Counted from the stretch's first letter, positions 1-7,413 are shown. The stretch is 13,189 nt of DNA from an uncultured Prevotella sp. (GCA_900551055.1 URUK01000052.1:1-13189); one strand, 5' to 3'. The notes: generated by a model from the sequence alone, not told the origin. Numbers and translations: made by a program.

Positions 1-1019
1 AGGCGGCCAACTTCCCGTTCTGCACCATAGAGCCTAACGTAGGCATGATAACCGTGCCAGACGAGAGGCTTACGCGGCTGGCCGAAATCGTGCATCCGGG
101 ACGCATCGTGCCGGCGACTTGCGAGATTGTGGACATTGCCGGACTGGTAAAGGGCGCGTCGAAAGGCGAGGGACTGGGCAACAAGTTCCTCGGGAACATA
201 CGTGAGACGGACGCTATCATACACGTGCTGCGCTGCTTCGACGACGACAACATAACCCACGTTGACGGCACTATCGACCCCGTGCGCGACAAGGAGATAA
301 TCGACACCGAGCTGCAGCTGAAGGACCTGGAAACCATCGAGGCGCGACTGGCGAAGCAGCAGAAGGTGGCCGCCGCCGGAAACAAGGACGCAAAGGTGGA
401 AGTCAGCGTGCTGGAAGCCTACAAGGAGGTGCTTGAGCAGGGCAAGAACGCACGCATCGTGGAGTTCGAGAGCAAGGAGGAGCAGGAGGCGGCGCATGGC
501 CTTTTCCTGCTGACGGCCAAGCCGGTGCTGTACGTCTGCAACGTAGACGAGGCTTCGGCCAAGACCGGCAACGAATACAGCCGCCGCATAGAGGAAATTG
601 CCAAGGAGGAAGGCGCCGAGGCGATGGTGATAGCCGCCAAGACCGAGGAGGACATCGCGAGCCTTGAAAGCTACGAGGACAAGAAGCTGTTTCTCGACGA
701 GCTGGGGCTGGAGGAGAGCGGCGTGAACCGCCTTATCAAGAAAGCCTACGCCCTGCTGAACCTCGAGACGTTCATCACCGCCGGCGAGATGGAGGTGAAG
801 GCGTGGACGTACAAGAAGGGATGGAAGGCGCCGCAGTGCGCCGGAGTGATACACACCGACTTCGAGAAGGGCTTTATCCGCGCCGAGGTGATAAAGTATG
901 ACGACTACATAAAGTACGGCTCAGAGGCCGCAGTGCGCGAAGCCGGCAAGCTGGGCATCGAGGGCAAGGACTACGTTGTGCAGGACGGCGACATAATGCA
1001 CTTCCGCTTCAATGTGTAA
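1..1019 (+). CDS. ychF: Ribosome-binding ATPase YchF, 5' partial
   Basis: This is the YchF/EngD member of the Obg-HflX group of P-loop NTPases, a cytoplasmic ATPase that binds ribosomes. The reading frame is open from base 3 (AANFPFCTIEPNVG), so the gene starts before the window. About 338 codons are present, and by comparison with a family length of about 363-367 only some 28 residues are missing, including the Walker A loop. Visible motifs are the switch II region DIAGLVKGASKGEG (from base 132), the NVDE motif at 540-551, which replaces the usual NKxD and is the known basis of ATP preference, and the C-terminal TGS domain (KAWTYKKGWKAPQCAGVIHT, then DFEKGFIRAE, ending DIMHFRFNV). The internal ATG at base 45 is not the start, because the upstream residues are conserved family sequence. 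Base composition is GC-rich, like lgt and mutS. Identification is very secure. Confidence 0.97.
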   Translation, partial: AANFPFCTIEPNVGMITVPDERLTRLAEIVHPGRIVPATCEIVDIAGLVKGASKGEGLGNKFLGNIRETDAIIHVLRCFDDDNITHVDGTIDPVRDKEIIDTELQLKDLETIEARLAKQQKVAAAGNKDAKVEVSVLEAYKEVLEQGKNARIVEFESKEEQEAAHGLFLLTAKPVLYVCNVDEASAKTGNEYSRRIEEIAKEEGAEAMVIAAKTEEDIASLESYEDKKLFLDELGLEESGVNRLIKKAYALLNLETFITAGEMEVKAWTYKKGWKAPQCAGVIHTDFEKGFIRAEVIKYDDYIKYGSEAAVREAGKLGIEGKDYVVQDGDIMHFRFNV

Positions 1020-1023
1020 CCAA

Positions 1024-1259
1024 ACCCACCCCAACCCTCCCGAAGGGAGGGAGCTTGGTTTGCTTCTTCGGTTACATAATATGAAAGCGTAAAAAGACGG
1101 CAAAAGACAATCAAGCCCTTGCCATTCGGAAATGCCGTGGCAAGCGCAAAAGTCGTTGCCAAACAGGTGTTATATTAATGTGATTATAATTATATAAATT
1201 GAATTACCTTACCAACAAGGGTTATCAAACTCCCTCCCTTCGGGAGGGTTGGGGTGGGT
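1024..1259. repeat. 30-bp perfect inverted repeat bounding the ychF-lgt spacer
   Basis: Bases 1024-1053 and 1230-1259 are exact reverse complements over 30 bases. Each arm also contains its own small hairpin, CCCTCCC-gaa-GGGAGGG, with a 7-bp stem and 3-base loop. The arms enclose 176 bases. These include a further hairpin at 1118-1144 (CTTGCCA paired with TGGCAAG, with CGG/CCG inside) and an AT-rich stretch at 1171-1200 where an lgt promoter might lie, although no clear TAnnTTTG is present. The first arm follows the ychF stop by four bases and could end its transcript. The second ends 11 bases before the lgt ATG. It may be a dispersed repeat family; no transposase is present. Confidence 0.85.
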
Positions 1260-1270
1260 AAATTATTGTT

Positions 1271-2119
1271 ATGGACACTTTTCTCTACATTCTCTGGAAC
1301 CCCGACCTCGTGGCCGTCCGCATCGGCGGATTCGCCCTGCGGTGGTACTCGCTGTGCTGGCTGCTCGGCCTGCTGGCGGCGTTCCTCATAGTAAGGAAAC
1401 TGTACAAGGAGCAGAAAATCAAGCCGGAGCTGTTCGACCCGCTGTTCATCTACTGCTTCATCGGCATACTGATAGGCTCGCGCCTGGGCCACTGCCTGTT
1501 CTACGAGCCTGACTATTTCCTCTCAAGCGGCAGGCACATGGTAGAGATGGTGCTGCCAATCCGCTTCATGGCCGACGGCTCGTGGCGGTTCACCGGCTAC
1601 GAAGGACTGGCCAGCCACGGCGGCACGATAGGACTGATAATAGCCCTTTGGCTCTACGTCCGCCGCACTAAGGTGAACCTCTGGCGCGTGCTCGACAACG
1701 TAGCCATAGCCACCCCCGTGACTGCCTGCCTCATCAGGCTCGGCAACCTGATGAACTCCGAGATAATAGGCAAGGCCACCGACGTGCCCTGGGCGTTCGT
1801 CTTCGAGCGCGTCGACCTGCTTCCGCGCCATCCCGGGCAGCTCTACGAGGCCATAGCCTACGCCGTGTTCTTCTTCGTCGGCTGGTATCTCTACCGCAAA
1901 CAGCCGCAGCGCGTCGGCACGGGCTTCTTCTTCGGGCTGTGCATCACGCTGATATTCACCGCCCGCTTCTTCATCGAGTTCACCAAGGACATACAGGAAG
2001 AGTTTGAGGCCTCGATGCTCCTGAACATGGGCCAGCTGCTCAGCCTGCCCTTCATCGCGCTCGGCCTCGTCTGCATGTTCTGCCCGAAAGTGACGAAAAG
2101 ACTCGGGGCGGAGAAGTAA
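1271..2119 (+). CDS. lgt: Prolipoprotein diacylglyceryl transferase
   Basis: Lgt is an inner-membrane enzyme that transfers diacylglyceryl from phosphatidylglycerol to the lipobox cysteine of prolipoproteins, the first step of lipoprotein maturation. The 282-residue length fits the family. Several hydrophobic segments are visible, for example around residues 28-41, 60-75 and 120-130. The signature RLGNLMNSEIIG at residues 156-167 aligns with the E. coli RIGNFINGELWG block, so R156, N159 and E164 match its R143, N146 and E151. H116 in SHGG matches the essential E. coli H103. RHPGQLYEA and ARFFIEFTKD are further family blocks. The ATG at 1271 is used; it follows the 1230-1259 repeat arm and has no obvious Shine-Dalgarno, as is common in Bacteroidetes. 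Identification is secure. Confidence 0.97.
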   Translation: MDTFLYILWNPDLVAVRIGGFALRWYSLCWLLGLLAAFLIVRKLYKEQKIKPELFDPLFIYCFIGILIGSRLGHCLFYEPDYFLSSGRHMVEMVLPIRFMADGSWRFTGYEGLASHGGTIGLIIALWLYVRRTKVNLWRVLDNVAIATPVTACLIRLGNLMNSEIIGKATDVPWAFVFERVDLLPRHPGQLYEAIAYAVFFFVGWYLYRKQPQRVGTGFFFGLCITLIFTARFFIEFTKDIQEEFEASMLLNMGQLLSLPFIALGLVCMFCPKVTKRLGAEK

Positions 2120-2129
2120 GTTCTTATAA

Positions 2130-2173
2130 GACAAGGGACGAGTTGACGAGTCAACGAGGGACAAGAGACAAAC
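2130..2173 (+). repeat. Degenerate 7-8 bp tandem repeat after lgt
   Basis: About six units of the form GACAAGG / GACGAGTT / GACGAGTC / AACGAGG / GACAAGA / GACAAAC start ten bases after the lgt stop. The same words occur, reverse-complemented, in the long array at 11515-11612. No coding role is visible. Confidence 0.7.
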
Positions 2174-2227
2174 TGAAGAACCTTATTCACATAACATCCC
2201 GTTCGTCCCATTACTCCTTTAATACAA

Positions 2228-2262
2228 TATTGTCAGGCAAGTTCGTTGCTTGCCTGACAATA
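2228..2262 (+). promoter_or_regulatory. Strong hairpin just upstream of mcrB
   Basis: Bases 2228-2241 (TATTGTCAGGCAAG) pair perfectly with 2249-2262 (CTTGCCTGACAATA), a 14-bp stem with the 7-base loop TTCGTTG. No T-run follows on either strand, so it is not a standard intrinsic terminator. It lies 36 bases before the mcrB ATG and 5 bases before an ATG at 2268 that opens a 20-codon frame overlapping the mcrB start. It could be an operator for a dimeric repressor, an mRNA structure protecting or attenuating the mcrBC transcript, or the edge of the acquired block. No TAnnTTTG promoter was found between lgt and mcrB. Confidence 0.6.
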
Positions 2263-2298
2263 CCAAAATGAAAAACATGCTTAACCGAAAATACTATT

Positions 2299-4458
2299 AT
2301 GGAACAATTTACATGGATACCGTTTTTTGAAGAATTGGCAGACAAGCTGCTTGAATACAAAAACAACAGGCAAGCGTTGCTTGACTTTATTTATAAAATA
2401 CCTGCCGAATATGTAAAATATTTGCACGAGGAGGACGGCTCTGAACTTGACGACATATGCCCGTTCACGGTCATCGGGATAATGAACAGAAACCAGACAT
2501 TTGACAACAGGATAAAAATAATGTCATTGTTCAAACAACATCTTGGTATCAAGGCAAATATACCAGCAGATTTTGTAGGCATTCCAACGTTAAACCCACA
2601 AAGAAGTTGGTTTTTCGGCTATGAAAACGTAAGGAAACAGCACGATATAGATAACCTTTGGAGCTTGTTTCAAGCAGCAATAGAATACGCAGACAAAGGA
2701 AATGAGTATGAAACAGAATTCATCTCATGCTACAATAACGCAATGAAACAATACAGTGTGAAATGGAACATCACGCAAGGACTGTATTGGATAAGACCGA
2801 ATTTCTACGTTTCACTTGACGGTCCAAGCCGCACTTGGATGGAAAACAACGGTATAACAGGTAATTTAGGCAATAATCCCCCTTCGGGACAGAAATACTT
2901 GGAAATAAGGCGGAAAACTGAACAACTTGCAAGAAAAGGATATAATGAGATGAAGTCGATACCTGAATTTATTGCCGATGCCTTTGATAAAGCAAAAACA
3001 CGCGAAGATATTTCTACAACAGACATGGAAGGCATTGACAATGACGAGCTAAACAAAATGCTCAAACTTCTCGAACATAAGAAACAAATAATCTTACAAG
3101 GTGCGCCCGGCACGGGCAAGACATACACGACCGCAACACTTGCCGTAGCCTTGTGCGACGGAAAAGAAAACCTGCCAGGCACAAGGAAAGAAATTATGGA
3201 ACGGTATGATGAGCTCGTTGCTGACAAAAGCATCGCTTTTACAACGTTCCACCAGTCGATGGATTACGAAGAGTTTGTCGAAGGCATAAAACCCAAAAAG
3301 AATGACGATGGCGGCATATCGTATGAAGTTGAAGACGGATTGTTTAAGAAAATGTGTAAACAAGCCAACTACATTGAACGCACGGCTGGGAAAAACGATA
3401 TAATACGTGAATATCCAACCATCTGGAAAGTGTCGCTGCAAGGCACAGGCGACAACCCGACAAGAACAGACTGCCTGAAAAACAATAGAATAAGGATTGG
3501 ATGGGATGAATACGGAAAGGAAATTAATGAGGAAACTGACTTTTCTAAATACGGTGGAAAAATTGTGCTCGACGCATTCATAAACAAAATGCAAAAAGGC
3601 GACTATGTGCTGAGCTGCTATTCATCAAGAACCATTGACGCTATTGGTGTAATCGAAGGTGACTATGAGTGGCTGGACGACATAAATATTTACAAGAGGA
3701 GCAGAAAAGTCAGATGGCTGGTTAAAGACATAAATGAAGACATTTACGAACTGAATGACAATACGGCAATGACGTTAAGCACTGTCTACAAATTAAATAA
3801 TATAACTTATGACAAGCTGAACCTGCTACTTGACAAATATAAAGCCAAAACTCTAAATAGACCAGCGGAAAAGGACAAGCTGCCGTTCGTGCTGATAATA
3901 GACGAAATCAACCGAGGCAATATTTCAAAAATACTTGGTGAACTGATAACCTTGCTCGAAGCCGACAAGAGGCTCGGGGCGGACAACCAGGTAACCGTGA
4001 CACTGCCTTATTCGGGCAAGAGCTTCGGCGTGCCGTCAAATCTTTACATCATCGGCACGATGAACACCGCCGACCGCAGCGTGGGATACATAGACTACGC
4101 CGTAAGGCGCAGGTTCGCATTCTTTACAATAAAGGCAAGCCGTAAAGCCATAGAAAGTTATTACGGGGACAACGACGAGCTGTGCGACATGGCATTAGGA
4201 TACTTCGACGAGGTTAGCGCGCTGTTCGACAACGTTTCCAACGAGTTCGACAAGGACGACGTGATGGTTGGGCACTCGTATTTCATGGCCGAAAATAAAG
4301 ATGAACTTGACATGAAGATGGAATACGAGGTGAGGCCGCTGCTGCTTGAATACGTCCGCGACGGCGTGCTGAACATCAGGAAAGACAGCAATGAATACAA
4401 GAAGATAGCAAACTATCCAGCAAGCCCGGAGGCAACAGCAAATGACGACGATAATTGA
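2299..4458 (+). CDS. mcrB: McrB-type AAA+ GTPase with inserted EVE-like domain
   Basis: This is the motor subunit of a McrBC-type, modification-dependent restriction system: McrB rings hydrolyse GTP, translocate DNA and activate the McrC nuclease. Walker A is GAPGTGKT (residues 268-275), Walker B is IIDEINRG (533-540), and the McrB signature MNTADRS is at 588-594, followed by RRRFAF (603-608). The protein has 719 residues against 459 in E. coli McrB. The extra length has two parts. An N-terminal domain of about 240 residues (MEQFTWIPFFEELADKLLEY...) does not look like the E. coli DNA-binding domain. A segment at about 372-500 lies between the Walker motifs and contains NNRIRIGWDEYG, KGDYVLSCYSSRTIDAIGVI and KVRWL, resembling EVE/PUA-like modified-base readers. 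Composition is AT-rich up to about base 3870 and GC-richer after. The stop overlaps mcrC by 17 bases, implying coupled translation. The McrB assignment is firm; the EVE reading is by motif resemblance only. Confidence 0.92.
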   Translation: MEQFTWIPFFEELADKLLEYKNNRQALLDFIYKIPAEYVKYLHEEDGSELDDICPFTVIGIMNRNQTFDNRIKIMSLFKQHLGIKANIPADFVGIPTLNPQRSWFFGYENVRKQHDIDNLWSLFQAAIEYADKGNEYETEFISCYNNAMKQYSVKWNITQGLYWIRPNFYVSLDGPSRTWMENNGITGNLGNNPPSGQKYLEIRRKTEQLARKGYNEMKSIPEFIADAFDKAKTREDISTTDMEGIDNDELNKMLKLLEHKKQIILQGAPGTGKTYTTATLAVALCDGKENLPGTRKEIMERYDELVADKSIAFTTFHQSMDYEEFVEGIKPKKNDDGGISYEVEDGLFKKMCKQANYIERTAGKNDIIREYPTIWKVSLQGTGDNPTRTDCLKNNRIRIGWDEYGKEINEETDFSKYGGKIVLDAFINKMQKGDYVLSCYSSRTIDAIGVIEGDYEWLDDINIYKRSRKVRWLVKDINEDIYELNDNTAMTLSTVYKLNNITYDKLNLLLDKYKAKTLNRPAEKDKLPFVLIIDEINRGNISKILGELITLLEADKRLGADNQVTVTLPYSGKSFGVPSNLYIIGTMNTADRSVGYIDYAVRRRFAFFTIKASRKAIESYYGDNDELCDMALGYFDEVSALFDNVSNEFDKDDVMVGHSYFMAENKDELDMKMEYEVRPLLLEYVRDGVLNIRKDSNEYKKIANYPASPEATANDDDN

Positions 4459-5704
4459 CAAAAGGGAACATGAGGAGCTTGATTACGAAGAAATAGGCAA
4501 TCATGTGGCGTTAGACGGCATACCCATGGCTAACTGCGGCACACCCGACAGGCTGTTGGGATTGACCGTAACCGACATAAAAGCACGCACGCTGAGAACT
4601 GGATATTACATCGGCGCCGCATGGATAGCCGAAGGCGACACGGCACTACGTGTATCGCCGAAAATAGAAGGCATCGACTGGTTAAGGATGTTCACCGACT
4701 GCTTTTACGAAGCTGACGGCGAGATACAGAAACACATCCACAACATTTACCAAATAGACTTCGACAAGCCGAAAATAGAATACAACGGAGGCACAATTAT
4801 GCTGACACCGTTCATCATTGCGCACTTTCTGTTCTTGGTTAAGAACATTGTACGCAAAGGCTTGAAAAAGGACTACCGGCATGAAGAACAAAACCTGGAA
4901 GGAAAGCTGAAAGGCAGGCTTCTGTTCACAAAACAGCTGAAGAAAAACATCTCCGGAGGCAGGCTCGACAGGAACTTTTGCCGATACCAGACATTTTCGG
5001 AAAACTGCCTTGAAAACCGGATAATAAGACATGCGTTGCTGTACGCAAGAAACTTCATGGCCAACAACCATTCAACGTTCAACCGTGAGCTGCACGAACT
5101 ATTGACAAAAAACCTTGCAGCATTCGCCGGTGTAACAGAAATAACCAGCCGGGAATGTATGGTAACGTTACACACAAGCCCCATATTCCATGACTACAAA
5201 CGCGCATTGAAGGTTGCAAGGATGATAATACGCCGGTTCGACTGCGACATGCAGCGGTCGCAGACCGAACACGACACGCTCGTGCCGCCGTTCTGGATAA
5301 ACATGCCGCTGCTGTTCGAACTTTACATGCTCGGCAAACTGCGCATGAGGCATGGCAAAGGTATAAAGTACCACACAAGAAGTACGGGCAACGAAATAGA
5401 CTTCGGCAAGCCTTCAGAACAGCTGATAATCGACACCAAGTACACAACAAAGTGGAGCGACGACGGCATTGTGGCTGAACACATCAGGCAGCTGGCAGGC
5501 TATGCACGCAATAAAAAGATACGAAACAAGCTCGACATTACTGATAACAACGTCATTATGAACTGCATGATAGCCTACCCCGACAGCAACGGAGCAAGCG
5601 AATTTACCTCCGCCAACATACAGGATGAGCCTGCCGTAAAGGCAATCGACAGCTATATAAAGACATACAAAATAGGAATACGCCTGCCTGAACTTCAACA
5701 ATAA
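4442..5704 (+). CDS. mcrC: McrC-type PD-(D/E)XK restriction nuclease subunit
   Basis: McrC is the partner that binds the McrB ring and cuts DNA. The 420-residue protein is longer than the 348 of E. coli McrC. An N-terminal half, with RVSPKIEGIDWLRMF and later RKGLKKDY, corresponds to the beta-rich McrB-contacting region. It is followed by the family block LEGKLKGRLLF and FCRYQTFSENCLENRIIRHAL. The C-terminal nuclease core shows D320 in GNEIDF and D331-T-K333 in LIIDTKYTTKW, which fits the metal-binding D...DxK of the PD-(D/E)XK superfamily and looks catalytically intact. The ATG lies inside the 3' end of mcrB, 17 bases before its stop, so the two subunits should be co-translated. No McrA gene, methyltransferase or other partner follows. 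It probably cuts foreign DNA carrying modified bases, but the target modification cannot be read from sequence. Confidence 0.92.
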   Translation: MTTIIDKREHEELDYEEIGNHVALDGIPMANCGTPDRLLGLTVTDIKARTLRTGYYIGAAWIAEGDTALRVSPKIEGIDWLRMFTDCFYEADGEIQKHIHNIYQIDFDKPKIEYNGGTIMLTPFIIAHFLFLVKNIVRKGLKKDYRHEEQNLEGKLKGRLLFTKQLKKNISGGRLDRNFCRYQTFSENCLENRIIRHALLYARNFMANNHSTFNRELHELLTKNLAAFAGVTEITSRECMVTLHTSPIFHDYKRALKVARMIIRRFDCDMQRSQTEHDTLVPPFWINMPLLFELYMLGKLRMRHGKGIKYHTRSTGNEIDFGKPSEQLIIDTKYTTKWSDDGIVAEHIRQLAGYARNKKIRNKLDITDNNVIMNCMIAYPDSNGASEFTSANIQDEPAVKAIDSYIKTYKIGIRLPELQQ

Positions 5705-5932
5705 CCCCTTGGCGGAACCATCGTGCCTACTCATGGCAGATACTTACGGCTTTGCTTACGGTTTCCGCTTGTTTACGGCACGTTTGCAGGAGGCATCCTT
5801 TCATGGTGCAAAAGGTCGCCTTTCAAAGAGCGAAAAGCCATGTCTTGCAGGCTGAAAGGACACCGTTTGGAAAAACAACCATAGCCGGGCCGCCCAAAAC
5901 AACTCCGCCAACGGCGGACAATAATGAACAAG
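5705..5932. other. Non-coding spacer with a ~21-bp-period degenerate repeat
   Basis: The whole gap between mcrC and fic runs 5705-6027 and holds this segment, a palindrome and the fic promoter. TTACGG occurs at least three times in 5731-5780. Three related words, GCAAAAGG, GCGAAAAGCC and GCTGAAAGG, start at 5808, 5830 and 5851, a period of 21-22 bases. A similar block (GCCTTTT then GCGAAAAGCC) occurs at 11917-11938. A 64-codon frame at 5752-5946 runs through it but has no ribosome site, no promoter and no family resemblance. I read it as repeat, not gene. Confidence 0.5.
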
Positions 5933-5983
5933 TAAAAGGGAAATAGAGGAAATTTGCGGAAAATTTCCTCTATTTCCCTTTTA
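5933..5983. terminator. Palindrome copy 1, likely bidirectional terminator
   Basis: A 23-bp perfect stem (5933-5955 with 5961-5983) has the loop GCGGA. On the + strand the 3' arm ends in CCCTTTTATTG, so it can act as an intrinsic terminator for mcrBC. The core arm is AATAGAGGAAATTT with its complement. It matches the palindrome at 7332-7380 in 47 of 49 positions. Confidence 0.75.
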
Positions 5984-6001
5984 TTGTAAGATTATTTTCC
6001 T

Positions 6002-6009
6002 TATATTTG
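6002..6009 (+). promoter_or_regulatory. Bacteroidetes -7 promoter element for fic
   Basis: TATATTTG fits the TAnnTTTG element recognised by the Bacteroidetes primary sigma factor. The upstream -33 element is weak (ATTG at 5983-5986, with spacing shorter than the usual 19-20). The expected transcription start is about 6014-6018, so the ATG at 6028 would have a leader of only 10-14 bases. The element covers the TTG at 6007, which rules out that codon as the fic start. Confidence 0.6.
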
Positions 6010-6027
6010 CGGCATATTCACGACGCA

Positions 6028-7344
6028 ATGATAGAAAACACCCCGAAACACAACCAAAAGCTTTTCAGGGAAGCCGTAAAGCTGATTTACAACCCCGAAA
6101 CAGCCCAACTGATGAAGAAAATCAACAGTTCGTACCTCTATTGGGACAAAGTGAAATATATGGCGCCGGCGGACGTAGACCCCGCCGTGCTGTGGCAGGC
6201 CGTGAAACTGCAACGCATAGCCAACGCGAAAGCCGTGACATTCGGCAAATACAAGTTCTATTTCACCGTAACGGAACAGATGCACGCCATGCTGCACGAG
6301 TTCGACATGAACATCGGCGGAAGCCTCGGCACGGACAACCTGATACCCGAAAACGACAAGAACTTCTACCTTGTAAGTTCTGTCATGGAGGAAGCAATAG
6401 CCTCAAGCCAGATGGAAGGCGCCTCGACCACGCGCAAAGTAGCCAAGGACATGCTGCGCAAGAACCTTAAGCCGCGCGACAAGAGCCAGCTTATGATAGC
6501 CAACAACTACGCCACGATACGCTATCTGTCGGAGCATAGGGACGACGAATTCACCGTGGAAAGGCTGCTCGACATCCACCGTTACATCTCAGCGGGAACG
6601 CTTGAGAACAAGGACGACGAGGGAAGCATTCGCCAGACCGACGACATCGTGGTGATGGACGGCATAACAGGCGACATCGCCCACACACCGCCACCGCACG
6701 AAGAAGTGGCCCAACTGCTCGAAGAACTGTGCACCTTCGCCAGCAACGACTCGCCCGACGACTTCATCCACCCCATAATCAAAGGCATCATACTGCATTT
6801 CATACTTGCCTACATCCACCCTTTCGCCGACGGCAACGGCCGCACGGCGCGCTCACTGGTCTACTGGTACATGATGAAAAAAGGCTACTGGCTCACCGAA
6901 TACCTGTCAATATCACGCATCATTTACACCAGCAAGGCCAAATACGAGCGTGCTTTCCTCTACACCGAACACGACGACAACGACCTGTCGTACTTCATCC
7001 AGTTCAACCTCGACACGATGAAACGGGCCTACGAGGAACTGAAAAACTACCTGCAACGCAAAATAAACGAGCGCGACAGCATCCTGATGTTCAAAGGCGT
7101 GAAAGGCATAAACCAGCGACAGGCACACATACTGAAAATCATCACAGGAAAAGAAAACAAAATATTGACCGTAAAGGAAGTAGCCACACGCTTTACCATA
7201 ACCGAACACACTGCAAGAACCGACCTGCAAGGGCTTGTAAGGCAAGGCCTGATGGACGAAATACCGCTTAACAACAGGTTAATCGGATACGTGAAATCCG
7301 AAACATACGACGAAATCATAAAACATAAAATAAAAGGAAAATAG
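6028..7344 (+). CDS. Class II Fic-domain adenylyltransferase with C-terminal winged helix
   Basis: Fic enzymes transfer AMP (or a related group) from a nucleotide to hydroxyl side chains of target proteins. The catalytic motif HPFADGNGR is complete at residues 264-272, with catalytic H264 and Mg-binding D268 (followed by R275). The autoinhibitory motif S-S-Q-M-E-G at 126-131 lies N-terminal to the catalytic core, which makes this class II; E130 is the predicted inhibitory glutamate. Residues about 365-430 (ILTVKEVATRFTITEHTART) look like a winged helix-turn-helix, suggesting DNA binding or autoregulation. The 438-residue length is reached from ATG 6028; the longer frame from TTG 6007 would start inside the promoter. 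The stop codon lies inside the 5' arm of the 7332-7380 palindrome. It sits after mcrBC in the same orientation, but with its own promoter. Targets are unknown. Confidence 0.93.
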   Translation: MIENTPKHNQKLFREAVKLIYNPETAQLMKKINSSYLYWDKVKYMAPADVDPAVLWQAVKLQRIANAKAVTFGKYKFYFTVTEQMHAMLHEFDMNIGGSLGTDNLIPENDKNFYLVSSVMEEAIASSQMEGASTTRKVAKDMLRKNLKPRDKSQLMIANNYATIRYLSEHRDDEFTVERLLDIHRYISAGTLENKDDEGSIRQTDDIVVMDGITGDIAHTPPPHEEVAQLLEELCTFASNDSPDDFIHPIIKGIILHFILAYIHPFADGNGRTARSLVYWYMMKKGYWLTEYLSISRIIYTSKAKYERAFLYTEHDDNDLSYFIQFNLDTMKRAYEELKNYLQRKINERDSILMFKGVKGINQRQAHILKIITGKENKILTVKEVATRFTITEHTARTDLQGLVRQGLMDEIPLNNRLIGYVKSETYDEIIKHKIKGK

Positions 7345-7380
7345 AGGAAATTTGCGGAAAATTTCCTCTATTTTCCTTTT
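7332..7380. terminator. Palindrome copy 2, bidirectional terminator between fic and GNAT gene
   Basis: A 22-bp perfect stem (7332-7353 with 7359-7380) has loop GCGGA. It separates two convergent genes. On the + strand the stem ends in TCCTTTT; on the - strand the stem is followed by T-rich sequence (TCCTTTTATTTTATG). The fic stop (7342-7344) is inside the left arm. It is a near-copy of 5934-5982: the two differ only at 5940/7338 (G/A) and 5976/7374 (C/T), which pair with each other. Confidence 0.8.
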
Positions 7381-7382
7381 CG

Positions 7383-7413
7383 TTCTTTCTCACCTTCCCA
7401 CCTTCTCACCTTT
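7383..7413 (-). repeat. GGTGAGAA tandem repeat directly after the GNAT stop
   Basis: Read on the - strand, the sequence after the stop codon at 7414-7416 is three to four units of GGTGAGAA / GGTGGGAA type. The same words occur after the HU gene (12626 on) and after the smalltalk gene (12988 on). Confidence 0.65.

Noticed and set aside
2228..2262. Intrinsic terminator of lgt
   Set aside because: The stem is strong, but no T-run follows on either strand, so it is listed as regulatory or structural instead.
5752..5946. 64-codon + strand frame between mcrC and fic
   Set aside because: It runs through degenerate repeats into the 5933-5983 palindrome and has no promoter, ribosome site or recognisable family.
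6007..6027. TTG 6007 as the fic start
   Set aside because: This codon lies inside the TATATTTG promoter element, so it cannot be in the mRNA; ATG 6028 is used.
2130..7380. Complete transposon or integrative element carrying mcrBC and fic
   Set aside because: No integrase, transposase, attachment-site duplication or matching outer ends are visible; only the inner palindromes around fic repeat.
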